Source: Orlajensenia leifsoniae
Lineage (GTDB): Bacteria > Actinomycetota > Actinomycetes > Actinomycetales > Microbacteriaceae
Assembly (NCBI RefSeq): GCF_004570845.1
Contig: NZ_SPQZ01000010.1
Location: forward strand, 26,336-90,335
Reading direction: 5' to 3'
DNA length: 64,000 bases
Shown: piece by piece, positions 1-7,944 of the stretch
How positions within the stretch are numbered: position 1 is the first letter of the stretch
Layout: each line of letters opens with the position of its first letter
Made by a program: the position numbers and the translations under genes
Notes under the pieces: model-generated
What the model saw: only the letters and a program-made list of their open reading frames with translations
What the model was told of the DNA's origin: nothing
The model's database searches: none

Positions 1-562
1 CGTCGACGGCGCTGCCATCGCGGGCTGGACGACCCTCACGAACTTCGCTCGCGTGCAGGTGCTCGTGGCCGCCATCGACGCCGTCGGCATCGGCCTCGGT
101 GCGTTCCTGCTGGGGGTGCCGCTGGCCATCCCCATCGCGGTGCTCGTCTTCCTGGGCTCCTTCGTGCCGATCGTCGGCGCCGTCGTGACGGGAACCCTCG
201 CCGCCGTCATCGCCCTCGTCTACAACGGCCCGTGGATCGCGCTCTGGATGATCGTGGTCGTGCTCGCAGTGCAGCAGCTCGAGGGCCACGTGCTGCAGCC
301 CCTCATCGTGGGCAGTGTCGTGAAGGTGCATCCGCTCGCCGTCGTGCTCGTCGTGGCGACGGGATCGCTGCTCGCCGGCATCCCCGGAGCACTGTTCGCG
401 GTGCCGGTGGCGGCCGTCATGAACGTCATGGTGCGGTACATTTCGAGCGGGGTCTGGAAGACGAGACCCCCGGTCGAACCACCACTGCCGCAGTCGATGC
501 TGTGGCAGACGGTTCCCCAGCCCCGCCCGGGCTATCGAAAGGACGACACGACGGATGCCTGA
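1..562 (+). CDS. AI-2E family transporter, C-terminal part (cut by window edge)
   Basis: The reading frame is open from base 2 and runs off the left edge, so only the last 186 or so residues are visible. They are strongly hydrophobic, with several membrane segments and the loop GSFVPIVGAVVTGTLAAVIA followed by QQLEGHVLQPLIVGS, which is typical of the AI-2E/YdiK/PerM permease family (PF01594). The family includes exporters of small molecules and Na+/H+ antiporters; the substrate cannot be told here. The cytoplasmic tail is proline-rich. The last 8 bases overlap ilvA, which suggests translational coupling. Confidence 0.85.
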   Translation, partial: VDGAAIAGWTTLTNFARVQVLVAAIDAVGIGLGAFLLGVPLAIPIAVLVFLGSFVPIVGAVVTGTLAAVIALVYNGPWIALWMIVVVLAVQQLEGHVLQPLIVGSVVKVHPLAVVLVVATGSLLAGIPGALFAVPVAAVMNVMVRYISSGVWKTRPPVEPPLPQSMLWQTVPQPRPGYRKDDTTDA

Positions 563-1826
563 CACCGCGAACACCCTGCCTGCATCGACCGGGGCAGCCG
601 GCATCATCGCGGGACCGCAGCTCGCCGACTTCGAGGCCGCCCGCATCACCGTGGGGCAGGTCGTGCGGGTCACCCCCGTCGAGAGCTCTCGGCACATCGC
701 AGAGGTGCTCGGCGCACCGGTGTACCTCAAGTGCGAGAACCTCCAGCGCACCGGCTCCTACAAGCTGCGCGGAGCGTTCAACAGGCTCTCGTCGCTCAGC
801 GACGACGAGCGGGCGCGCGGCGTCGTGGCTGCATCCGCCGGCAACCACGCTCAGGGCGTGGCCCTCGCGGCGCGGGAGCTCGGAATCCGGGCCACCATCT
901 TCATGCCCGTCGGCGTCGCCCTGCCCAAGCTCGAGGCCACCCGGGACTACGGCGCAGACGTCGTGCTGCGCGGCAACGTGATCGGCGAGACCCTCGAGGC
1001 GGCTGCGGCCTTCGCCGCCGAGTCGGGTGCCGTGCTCATCCCGCCCTTCGACCACCCCGACGTCGTGGCGGGCCAGGGCACCCTCGGACTCGAGATCCTC
1101 GAGCAGGTTCCGGATGTCGACACCGTTATCGTGCCGATCGGCGGCGGCGGACTCGCCTCCGGCGTCGCGAGCGCCATTCGTCAGCAGTCGCTGGCGACCG
1201 GGCGCACGGTGCGCATCGTCGGCGTCCAGGCGGCCAACGCCGCGCCCTACCCCGTCTCGCTCGCCGCGGGGGAGCCCGTAAGCATTCCGGTCGTTCCCAC
1301 GATCGCCGACGGCATCGCCGTGTACCGGCCGGGCAACCTCAACTTCGAGATCATCCGCGACACCGTCGACGAGATCGTCACCGTCACCGAGGACGACGTG
1401 GCCCGCGCCATCATCGTGCTCATGGAGCGCGCGAAGCTGGTCGTCGAGCCGGCAGGAGCCGTGTCGGTGGCCGCGATCCTCTCGGGCGCCGTGAAGGCCG
1501 ACGGACCCACCGTGGCGATCCTCTCGGGCGGCAACATCGACCCGCTGCTGATGCAGCGGGTGATCAGCCACGGCCTTGCGGCATCCGACCGCTATCTCAC
1601 CATCTCGATCATGCTGCCCGACCGCCCCGGCCAGCTCGCCCGCACGGCGGAGCTCGTGGCGGCCGCGAACGCCAACGTCGTCGAGGTGCTGCACACCAGG
1701 CACGGCGCCGGACGCGAGATCAGCGACGTCGAGCTGCAGCTCTCGATCGAGACCAGAGGACCGGCGCACAAGGACTTCGTCGTCGAGACTCTGCGCGCTG
1801 CCGGCTACGACCCGCGCATAGTCTGA
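555..1826 (+). CDS. ilvA: Threonine ammonia-lyase (threonine deaminase)
   Basis: Pyridoxal-phosphate enzyme that converts threonine to 2-oxobutanoate and ammonia, the first step towards isoleucine. The 423-residue protein has the fold-type II motif GSYKLRGAFN with the Schiff-base lysine at about residue 70, the glycine phosphate-binding loop GGGGLASG near residue 200, and a C-terminal ACT-like segment from about residue 335 (LTISIMLPDRPGQLARTAEL). One ACT-like domain and a length just over 400 residues fit the short class found in Actinobacteria, not the two-ACT E. coli IlvA. A roughly 30-residue N-terminal extension precedes the catalytic domain. The ATG lies inside the end of the transporter gene. 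No other branched-chain genes are adjacent. Confidence 0.93.
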   Translation: MPDTANTLPASTGAAGIIAGPQLADFEAARITVGQVVRVTPVESSRHIAEVLGAPVYLKCENLQRTGSYKLRGAFNRLSSLSDDERARGVVAASAGNHAQGVALAARELGIRATIFMPVGVALPKLEATRDYGADVVLRGNVIGETLEAAAAFAAESGAVLIPPFDHPDVVAGQGTLGLEILEQVPDVDTVIVPIGGGGLASGVASAIRQQSLATGRTVRIVGVQAANAAPYPVSLAAGEPVSIPVVPTIADGIAVYRPGNLNFEIIRDTVDEIVTVTEDDVARAIIVLMERAKLVVEPAGAVSVAAILSGAVKADGPTVAILSGGNIDPLLMQRVISHGLAASDRYLTISIMLPDRPGQLARTAELVAAANANVVEVLHTRHGAGREISDVELQLSIETRGPAHKDFVVETLRAAGYDPRIV

Positions 1827-1849
1827 CGCCTCGTTCGCCGCTCGGTCTC

Positions 1850-1931
1850 ACCCCCCTGGAACGCCGAACCGCCCACTTCTGCTGGTGCGAGGCTCTCGCC
1901 ACGAGCGGAAGTGGGCAGTTCGAGGGGGATG
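1850..1931. repeat. Imperfect palindromic element after ilvA
   Basis: The core arms are AACCGCCCACTTCTGCT (1867-1883) and its near-complement AGCGGAAGTGGGCAGTT (1904-1920), matching at 15 of 17 positions. The pairing continues outward into a C-run (1851-1856) and a G-run (1923-1928). It lies between the convergent genes ilvA and greA, so it may act as a two-way terminator. There is no T-tract, so a dispersed palindromic repeat is equally possible. Confidence 0.7.
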
Positions 1932-1970
1932 GTGTGAGCGCGGGCACGCGCTCCGTGACCGGGGTGGGCG

Positions 1971-2462
1971 CTACTGGCCGGTCCAGGTCTCGACGGCGGT
2001 GATGGTCACGGCGATCTCGCGGCCGTTCGGGGCGGTGTAGCTGGTGGAGTCGCCGACGGCGAGGCCGATGATGGCGGCACCGAGCGGGCTCTGCTCGCTG
2101 TAGGCGTCGAGTTCGCTGCCCTCGGCGATCTCGCGGCTGCCGATGAGGAAGGTCGTCTCGTCGCCCGCGATGGTGGCCGTGATGATGGTGCCGATCTCGA
2201 CGACGCCGTGGCTTTCGGGCGCCTCGCCGACCTCGGCCGTGCGCAGCAGCTCGGCGAGCTGGCGGATGCGGGCCTCCTGCTTGCCCTGCTCCTCCTTGGC
2301 CGCGTGGTAGCCGCTGTTCTCCTTGAGGTCGCCCTCCTCGCGCGCCGACTGGATGCGGTCGGTGATCTCCTGGCGACCCGTGGTGCTGAGGGTCTGCAGC
2401 TCGAGGTTCAGGCGGTCGTAGACCTCCTGTGTGAGCCACGTGACGGTTGCGTCCTGGGACAT
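1971..2462 (-). CDS. greA: Transcription elongation factor GreA
   Basis: GreA restarts backtracked RNA polymerase by stimulating transcript cleavage through the secondary channel. The 163-residue protein has the N-terminal coiled coil (about residues 10-80) with the motif SAREEGDLKENSGYHAAKEE, which carries the acidic pair at the coil tip, and a C-terminal FKBP-like domain ending in AVTITAVETWTGQ. The length is normal for the family. The ATG at 2460-2462 was chosen because it gives a family-typical N terminus and follows a run with AGGAG on the minus strand; upstream in-frame sequence does not look like GreA. The gene faces ilvA across the palindrome. Confidence 0.95.
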   Translation of the reverse strand: MSQDATVTWLTQEVYDRLNLELQTLSTTGRQEITDRIQSAREEGDLKENSGYHAAKEEQGKQEARIRQLAELLRTAEVGEAPESHGVVEIGTIITATIAGDETTFLIGSREIAEGSELDAYSEQSPLGAAIIGLAVGDSTSYTAPNGREIAVTITAVETWTGQ

Positions 2463-2548
2463 GTTTCTCCTCGAGAAGATGCGTGCTTCATGGTGCTGCT
2501 GTGGATAAGACGACGCCCCAACGATGCCGTCGGGGCGAATGAGCCATG

Positions 2549-2944
2549 TTAGGTCGCCCAGCAGCTCGAAATCAAACCGGTGTTGCTCTGGCGCGACGTG
2601 CGCACCTCTTCGGTGAACGAGCGGGTGTAGACGGAGGCGGCCGGGATGTCGACGACCTTCCAGCCGACGATGGAGAAGTCCTCGTTGAGCGCCTGCACCG
2701 CGCAGCTCGCCTTGGTGCCGGCCGGCATGGAGACCTCGAAGGTCACGCTCACGGTGCGGGAGTCGATGATGGAGTGCTTGGTGTCCTGCGCCTCGATGGT
2801 GGGCTTGGCGCCGTCGAGGCCGGCCCAGATCACCCATGCGCCGAAGACCACGACGAAGGCGGCGGCCACGATGCCGATGATCCAGCCGTCGCGGCGCTTG
2901 CGCGAGTGCGTGCGGCCGTAGCGTGCGTCGAGTTGCGTGGTCAT
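2549..2944 (-). CDS. DUF4307 membrane protein
   Basis: Protein of 131 residues with a short basic N terminus (RYGRTHSRKRR), one membrane helix at about residues 20-42 and an extracytoplasmic domain with two cysteines, one in ASCAVQAL and one near the end in SSCWAT. This matches the actinobacterial DUF4307 family, whose function is unknown. The gene sits upstream of greA on the same strand with an 86-base gap, an arrangement I believe is common in Microbacteriaceae. The start is the ATG at 2942-2944; a longer frame upstream is hydrophilic and not family-like. Confidence 0.8.
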   Translation of the reverse strand: MTTQLDARYGRTHSRKRRDGWIIGIVAAAFVVVFGAWVIWAGLDGAKPTIEAQDTKHSIIDSRTVSVTFEVSMPAGTKASCAVQALNEDFSIVGWKVVDIPAASVYTRSFTEEVRTSRQSNTGLISSCWAT

Positions 2945-3031
2945 GGAGCTCCTGGCTGTCGGGGCAGGTGCCCCGCAAAGGTTAAGCTGGTGACTCAAGG
3001 CTAACAAGAGTGAATCAAGGAGTTGTCCCCC

Positions 3032-3397
3032 GTGCTCGTGAGCATCACCGACCTGCTGGTACGGGCATCCGTCGTCACGTCGACGACAGCGCCGACTCCT
3101 CCCGACGACGACCTCATCACTCCGGGCGTCGTCGGCTTCCTCGTCACATTCCTCGTGGCCGTCGCCACGGTCCTGCTCGTCATCGACATGGTGCGCCGCG
3201 TGCGTCGCGTGAACTACCGCGACCAGATCCGCGAGAAGCTGCTGATCGAACAGGCCGAGGCCCAGATGGCTGCCGAGGGGTCGGCGACGGATGCCGCGAC
3301 TCCGGATGCCGCGACTCCGGCTGCCGGTCCCGATGCCGCTCCGGCAGCGTCAGCCCCGACCGCCGATCCGGCGACGAGCGTCGACGACCAGAAGTAG
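3032..3397 (+). CDS. Hypothetical single-span membrane protein
   Basis: Protein of about 121 residues that I do not recognise as a named family. One clear membrane helix (LITPGVVGFLVTFLVAVATV and the next few residues) is followed by a basic stretch (RRVRRVNYRDQIREKLL) and an alanine/proline/threonine-rich tail containing repeats of the type PDAATP. The GTG at 3032 was preferred over the TTG at 3023 because AAGGAG (3017-3022) then lies 9 bases upstream. It is transcribed away from the DUF4307 gene and converges on the TrhA gene with a 3-base gap. Short proteins of this build are often found next to greA in related actinobacteria, but the role is unknown. Confidence 0.65.
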   Translation: MLVSITDLLVRASVVTSTTAPTPPDDDLITPGVVGFLVTFLVAVATVLLVIDMVRRVRRVNYRDQIREKLLIEQAEAQMAAEGSATDAATPDAATPAAGPDAAPAASAPTADPATSVDDQK

Positions 3398-3400
3398 CGC

Positions 3401-4213
3401 CTAGCCCCCGACGGAGCCGGGCAGCGGGTCGAGGACGATCAGCAGCACGGCCGTCCAGTGGCAGACGAACGCGAAGAGCGTGCAGGTGTGGAAGATCTCG
3501 TGGAACCCGAACCGGCCGGGCCAGGGGTTCGGCTTCTTCAGCGCGTAGACGATGGCGCCGCCGGTGTAGAGCAGCCCGCCGATGACCACCAGCACCATCA
3601 TGGCGACGTTCGCGTTCAGCAGGTCGACGATGTACATCATCGCCGCCCAGCCGAGCGCGATGTAGATGAGCACGTAGAGCCAGCGCGGCGCTCCGATCCA
3701 GAACACCCTGAAGCCGATGCCGAGCAGGGCTCCGGCCCAGACCAGGGTGATCAGGAGCACGCCCTTGTCTGCCGGCAGGGCGAGGATCGCCAAGGGCGTG
3801 TAGGTGCCCGCGATGAGCAGGAAGATGTTCGCGTGGTCGATGCGCTTGAGGATGACCTTGGTGCGCGGGTTCCAGTCGAAGCGGTGGTAGAGCGCGGAGT
3901 TGCCGAACAGCAGCAGTGAGGTGAGCACGAACACGGCCGCCGACCACTTGGCTGCCGCGCCGTTCGCCACGGCGATGAGCACGATGCCCGAGACGAGCGC
4001 CAGCGGGAAGGTTCCGGCGTGGATCCAGCCACGCCAAGTCGGCTTGACGTCGTCGGGAGCAGCGGGAGAGGCGTCGAGCAGGGGGATGTTCGGCATCTCC
4101 GTGCCGCGGCTCTCGTCGAGTGCGACGGCGGCATCCGAGGCGTCGAGCATGGCGGTGGGCTCATCGAGGTGCTCCCGCACATCCTGCGGTTCTCGGGGGT
4201 CGACGGGGCTCAT
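3401..4213 (-). CDS. trhA: Hemolysin III / TrhA family (PAQR-like) membrane protein
   Basis: Seven-helix integral membrane protein of 270 residues. The family hallmarks are the NSALYHRFDW segment, the KRIDHANIFLLIAGTYTP motif and the C-terminal FHEIFHTCTLFAFVCHW motif, whose histidines form the metal site of the PAQR fold. In E. coli and Bacillus TrhA is linked to membrane-fluidity control; the older label hemolysin III is misleading. The first 60 or so residues are hydrophilic and variable, so the true start could be the internal ATG giving MPNIPLLDA. The gene is convergent with the hypothetical gene before it and divergent from the prenyl synthase gene. Confidence 0.88.
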   Translation of the reverse strand: MSPVDPREPQDVREHLDEPTAMLDASDAAVALDESRGTEMPNIPLLDASPAAPDDVKPTWRGWIHAGTFPLALVSGIVLIAVANGAAAKWSAAVFVLTSLLLFGNSALYHRFDWNPRTKVILKRIDHANIFLLIAGTYTPLAILALPADKGVLLITLVWAGALLGIGFRVFWIGAPRWLYVLIYIALGWAAMMYIVDLLNANVAMMVLVVIGGLLYTGGAIVYALKKPNPWPGRFGFHEIFHTCTLFAFVCHWTAVLLIVLDPLPGSVGG

Positions 4214-4273
4214 GAGCCCAGCCTACGACAGCACCTGTGGGCCCCCGCTGTGAGGCCGGTGCGGGTCGTGCAC

Positions 4274-4279
4274 TACCGT
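4274..4279 (+). promoter_or_regulatory. Likely -10 box of a leaderless uppS transcript
   Basis: TACCGT lies 7 bases before the GTG start at 4287 and no ribosome binding site is present. This spacing places the transcription start at or next to the start codon, as in leaderless actinobacterial mRNAs. No convincing -35 box was seen. Confidence 0.45.
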
Positions 4280-4286
4280 TGACTCC

Positions 4287-5072
4287 GTGCAGAAGAGGGA
4301 AGAACCGTTGGGGAGAGGTCTCCTCTACGACCTGTACCAGCGGCGTCTGCGGCGAGGCCTGACCCCCGAGACCATGCCGCGTCACGTGGCCATGATCATC
4401 GACGGCAACCGTCGCTGGGCCCGTCAGCTCGGACTCGCCACGGCGGCGCACGGCCACCGCGCCGGGGCTGCGAAGATGAGCGAGTTCCTGCAGTGGTGCG
4501 ATGAGCTCGGCATCAGCGTCGTCACCCTGTACCTGCTCTCGAGCGACAACCTCTCGAACCGCGCCGGCGAGGAACTCGACGCGCTCGTCGAGATCATCGC
4601 CGAACTCGCCGACGACCTCTCCCGCCATGGCGACTGGCGGGTGAAGCACGTCGGCTCGACCAACGGCCTCCCGCAGAATCTGATCGACGCCCTCACCGCG
4701 GCCGAGGCACGCACCGCCGACCACGCCGGGCTGCACATCAACCTCGCCGTCGGCTACGGCGGACGCACCGAGATCACCGACGCCATGCGATCGATCGTCG
4801 CGAGCCACCACGCCGAGGGCCGCAGCCTCGAGGACCTCGCCGAGAGGCTGACTCCCGAGCTCATCGGCGAGCACCTCTACACGGTGGGCCAGCCCGACCC
4901 CGACCTGGTCATCCGCACCTCGGGCGAGCAGCGTCTCAGCGACTTCATGCTCTGGCAGGCAGCGCACAGCGAGTTCTACTTCGTCGAGGCGCTCGGCCCC
5001 GACCTGCGCGAGGTCGACTTCCTGCGTGCGCTCCGCGACTACGCCACACGGCACCGGCGCTTCGGCGCCTGA
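4287..5072 (+). CDS. uppS: Isoprenyl transferase (cis-prenyl, polyprenyl diphosphate synthase)
   Basis: Cis-prenyltransferase that extends an allylic diphosphate with isopentenyl diphosphate to make the polyprenyl carrier used for cell-wall synthesis. The 261-residue protein has the catalytic motif MIIDGNRRWARQLGL (Asp at about 39), the second conserved block GYGGRTEITDA, and the C-terminal RTSGEQRLSDFMLWQAAHSE signature. The C5 acceptor and chain length (C15, C50 or C55) cannot be read from sequence; actinobacteria often carry two such enzymes. The start is the GTG at 4287, just after a -10-like box. It is divergent from the TrhA gene. Confidence 0.92.
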   Translation: MQKREEPLGRGLLYDLYQRRLRRGLTPETMPRHVAMIIDGNRRWARQLGLATAAHGHRAGAAKMSEFLQWCDELGISVVTLYLLSSDNLSNRAGEELDALVEIIAELADDLSRHGDWRVKHVGSTNGLPQNLIDALTAAEARTADHAGLHINLAVGYGGRTEITDAMRSIVASHHAEGRSLEDLAERLTPELIGEHLYTVGQPDPDLVIRTSGEQRLSDFMLWQAAHSEFYFVEALGPDLREVDFLRALRDYATRHRRFGA

Positions 5073-5126
5073 GCCGGAGCGCGACGCCGCGCCCGACTTC
5101 ACCGACCCCCACGAAAGGCAGGCGCG

Positions 5127-6248
5127 ATGACAGCGCTCGACGACTACCGCGACGGCTTCCTCGAGGAACCCGGGTATCTCGACTTCGGTCGGGTGGGCCC
5201 GCTCTCGGCCCGCGTGATCGCCGAATCGCAGGGGATGCACGACATCCTCGCCAAGGCGCGCTTCGGCTCCCTGGACGACTTCGCGGCGCAGGAGGACAGG
5301 GCGCACGCCGCCGTCGCCGCAGCGACCGGTTTCCCGGCCGAGCAGGTCGTCACCCAGCCCAACACCTCGATGGGCGTCACGCACGCCATGTTCGGCCTCA
5401 CCGGCGACGTGCTGCTCTCGGCGGGGGAGTTCCCCACGCTCCCGATCTCCGCCGTGCGGGCGGCCGAGGCCCTGCACGTGGTGAGGCCGGTCTGGCTCGA
5501 GACCGATCATGGCCGCGTCACGCCGGGCCAGGTGCGCGACCAGCTCACCTCGTCGATCGAGGCCGTCGCCGTGACCCTCGTCGACTCCCGCACCGGCTAC
5601 CTCGCCGACCTCGACGGCATCCGCCAGGTGATCGGCGATCGCCTCCTCATCGTCGACGCGATCCAGGGCTTCGGGGTTGTTGACGCGGCCTACGAGGCTG
5701 CGGATGTCGTGGTGTCCGGCGGCCAGAAGTGGTGCCGAGCGGGATGGGGCACCGGATTCATGGCGCTCAGCGATCGCGCGATCGAGCGGTTGACCCCCGT
5801 GATCAGCGGCTACAGCGGAACCGGCACCGCGGAGACCTGGGACGAGGTGCCTCCGCCGGCTCCGGGCGCCCGCGCCTTCAGGGTCACGAACCCCGACAGG
5901 ATCGCGCAGGGGCGCTTCGCCGCAGCCCTCGAGGAGATGAACGAGGTGGGTGCCGGGGAGATCCAGGCGGCGATCGCCGAGAACGTCACCCGCGTCATCG
6001 ACCTCGCCGACGAGTTCGCCGTCCCCGTCGCCTCATCACGCAACGAGGACGAGAGGTCGGGGCTGGTCGTGCTCGAGCCGCCGATCGACCAGCTCACGCT
6101 GCTCACGGCGTCGTTGTTCAACCACGGCGTCACAGCCACCACGAGGGCCAACTCGGTGCGACTCAGCGTGCACGCGGCGCTGCACGAAGACACCGTCGAG
6201 ATGCTGCGCGGAGCCTTCACCTCGTACTCCTCGGCTGCCATCTACTGA
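5127..6248 (+). CDS. Class-V aminotransferase-fold PLP enzyme
   Basis: Fold-type I PLP protein of 373 residues, same strand as uppS with a 54-base gap. Visible features are the cofactor-binding Asp and Gln in VDAIQGFGVVDAA (about 177-180) and the Schiff-base lysine in VSGGQKWCRAG (Lys201). This is the class-V family that includes kynureninase, cysteine desulfurase-like and isopenicillin epimerase-like enzymes. The catalytic cysteine loop of NifS/SufS is not evident, so desulfurase activity is unlikely. The substrate cannot be assigned. ATG start with AAAGG about 6 bases upstream. Confidence 0.8.
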   Translation: MTALDDYRDGFLEEPGYLDFGRVGPLSARVIAESQGMHDILAKARFGSLDDFAAQEDRAHAAVAAATGFPAEQVVTQPNTSMGVTHAMFGLTGDVLLSAGEFPTLPISAVRAAEALHVVRPVWLETDHGRVTPGQVRDQLTSSIEAVAVTLVDSRTGYLADLDGIRQVIGDRLLIVDAIQGFGVVDAAYEAADVVVSGGQKWCRAGWGTGFMALSDRAIERLTPVISGYSGTGTAETWDEVPPPAPGARAFRVTNPDRIAQGRFAAALEEMNEVGAGEIQAAIAENVTRVIDLADEFAVPVASSRNEDERSGLVVLEPPIDQLTLLTASLFNHGVTATTRANSVRLSVHAALHEDTVEMLRGAFTSYSSAAIY

Positions 6249-6333
6249 CGTTGTTCGGCGTGTCATGTGACAGGCCGAAGTCTTCCCGCGTGTCGTGACC
6301 GGCATCCGTCCCCACCGGACGTACGTTGCCCTC

Positions 6334-6394
6334 ATCAGATAAGGCATCTGATCGAGTCGGCCACATAAGACGGCTCGAAACCCGCCATGTGGCC
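6334..6394 (+). promoter_or_regulatory. Leader with two hairpins upstream of phoH2
   Basis: Two perfect inverted repeats lie close together: ATCAGAT / ATCTGAT (6334-6340, 6346-6352) and GGCCACAT / ATGTGGCC (6359-6366, 6387-6394). They fall in the 186-base gap between the PLP enzyme and phoH2. They could be an operator or structured leader RNA; no known RNA family was recognised. Confidence 0.45.
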
Positions 6395-6434
6395 GCTCGC
6401 AATTCCGAGTGCGAAGCTCGGGGTGGGAGCGGTT

Positions 6435-7787
6435 GTGACCTCACTGGATATCCAGAAGTCGGTTCAGCATGGCACGGATGCCGGGACCCGAACGCTCGAG
6501 CGCACGTATGTGCTCGACACGTCGGTGCTCCTCAGCGATCCGGGTGCCCTGTTCCGCTTCGCCGAACACGCCGTCGTGCTGCCGGTCATCGTGATCGCAG
6601 AGCTTGAATCCAAGCGCCACGACCCGGAGATCGGCTTCTTCGCCCGCAAGGCGCTCCGTACCCTCGACGACCTGCGCGTCGAGCACGAGCGACTCGACTT
6701 CCCGATCCCCGTCGGCGACGACGGCGGCTCGCTCCGAGTCGAACTGAACCACTCCAACACCTCCGTGCTGCCGAACGGCCTCCAGCTGAACGACAACGAC
6801 ACCCGGATCCTCGCCGTGGCGCTCAACCTCGCCAACGAGGGCCTCGATGTGACCGTCGTCTCGAAGGACCTCCCGCTGCGCGTCAAGGCCGCCTCGATCG
6901 GCCTCGCCGCCGAGGAGTACCGTGCCGAGCTCGCCGTCGACTCCGGCTGGACCGGCATGGCCGACGTCACCCTGAGTGCCCGCGAGATCGACGACCTCTA
7001 CGAGCAGGACTACCTCGAGACGCGGATGGTGGCCGACCTGCCGATCAACACCGGCGTGGTTGTGCACTCCGACCGTGGCAGCGCTCTGGCCAGGGTGATC
7101 CGCAAGGGCGAGTTGCGGGTCGTGCGCGGAGACCGCGAGCTGTTCGGGCTGCACGGTCGATCGGCGGAGCAGCGCCTCGCCATCGACATGCTGCTCGATC
7201 CCGAGATCGGCATCCTGTCGCTCGGCGGAAGCGCGGGAACCGGAAAGTCGGCCCTTGCCCTCTGCGCCGGCCTGGAGGCCGTGCTCGAGCGCCAACAGCA
7301 CAAGAAGATCATGGTGTTCCGACCGCTCTACGCCGTCGGAGGCCAGGAGCTCGGCTACCTGCCGGGCGACGCCGGCGAGAAGATGAATCCGTGGGGCCAG
7401 GCGGTCTTCGACACCCTCGGCTCCGTCGTCTCGGACAACGTGCTCAACGAGGTCGTCGAGCGGGGCATCCTCGAGGTGCTGCCGCTCACGCACATCCGCG
7501 GGCGCAGCCTGCACGACGCCTTCGTGATCGTCGACGAGGCGCAGTCGCTGGAGCGCAACGTGCTGCTCACCGTGCTCTCCCGCATCGGCCAGAACTCACG
7601 GGTCGTGCTCACCCACGACGTCGCCCAGCGCGACAACCTGCGCGTCGGCCGCCACGACGGAGTCGCCTCGGTCATCGAGACCCTGAAGGGCCACCCGCTG
7701 TTCGGCCACGTCACTCTCACCCGCTCGGAGCGCAGTGCGATCGCGGCTCTCGTCACGCAGATGCTGGAGGGCAACGAGCTGGCCTGA
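6435..7787 (+). CDS. phoH2: PhoH2: PIN-domain RNase fused to PhoH-type ATPase
   Basis: Protein of 450 residues with two domains. Residues about 24-160 are a PIN nuclease domain with acidic residues in YVLDTSVLL (Asp28), AELESK (Glu56), NDNDTRILA (about Asp122) and VSKDLPLR (Asp145). Residues about 230-450 are a PhoH P-loop ATPase with Walker [12 protein letters not shown] (about 264-273) and Walker B VIVDEAQS (about 365-371). Mycobacterial PhoH2 with this layout is an RNA helicase and sequence-specific RNase. There a small upstream gene forms a toxin-antitoxin-like pair; I could not identify a convincing partner here. The GTG at 6435 has GGGAG 5 bases upstream; the in-frame ATG at 6387 lies in a leader hairpin and lacks one. 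Confidence 0.9.
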   Translation: MTSLDIQKSVQHGTDAGTRTLERTYVLDTSVLLSDPGALFRFAEHAVVLPVIVIAELESKRHDPEIGFFARKALRTLDDLRVEHERLDFPIPVGDDGGSLRVELNHSNTSVLPNGLQLNDNDTRILAVALNLANEGLDVTVVSKDLPLRVKAASIGLAAEEYRAELAVDSGWTGMADVTLSAREIDDLYEQDYLETRMVADLPINTGVVVHSDRGSALARVIRKGELRVVRGDRELFGLHGRSAEQRLAIDMLLDPEIGILSLGGSAGTGKSALALCAGLEAVLERQQHKKIMVFRPLYAVGGQELGYLPGDAGEKMNPWGQAVFDTLGSVVSDNVLNEVVERGILEVLPLTHIRGRSLHDAFVIVDEAQSLERNVLLTVLSRIGQNSRVVLTHDVAQRDNLRVGRHDGVASVIETLKGHPLFGHVTLTRSERSAIAALVTQMLEGNELA

Positions 7788-7805
7788 CCCGACGCATCCA
7801 TCGCA

Positions 7806-7891
7806 TCTGGAAAGCGAGGACTTTCCGCCCGAAACGCCCCCGTCGAGTCTCGGACGGGGGCGTTTCTACCCGAGGTTCCTCGCTTTCCAGA
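7806..7891. repeat. Palindromic element copy A, with terminator-like inner hairpin
   Basis: The outer arms TCTGGAAAGCGAGGA (7806-7820) and TCCTCGCTTTCCAGA (7877-7891) are perfect 15-base complements. Nested inside is a perfect 14-base stem, GAAACGCCCCCGTC (7831-7844) and GACGGGGGCGTTTC (7853-7866), with an 8-base loop. It starts 18 bases after phoH2 and probably ends its transcript. The same outer arms and the segment ACCCGARGTTCCTCGC recur inside nadB at 46551-46637, so this is a dispersed element. Confidence 0.9.
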
Positions 7892-7944
7892 CCTGTGCTG
7901 AGCGGGTGACCTTCGCCGAGACGTCGTTGTGTCAGGATGACGCC

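Noticed and set aside
426..1769. Long minus-strand frame opposite ilvA
   Set aside because: Antisense shadow of a clear ilvA gene; its protein is Asp/Gly/His/Arg-rich low-complexity sequence typical of reverse frames in GC-rich DNA.
5127..6248. Cysteine desulfurase (SufS-like)
   Set aside because: It is a class-V PLP fold, but the catalytic cysteine loop near the C terminus is missing, so only a general call is made.
6249..6434. Small antitoxin-like gene upstream of phoH2, as in mycobacteria
   Set aside because: No short frame in the gap has a ribosome binding site and protein-like composition; only two hairpins are seen.
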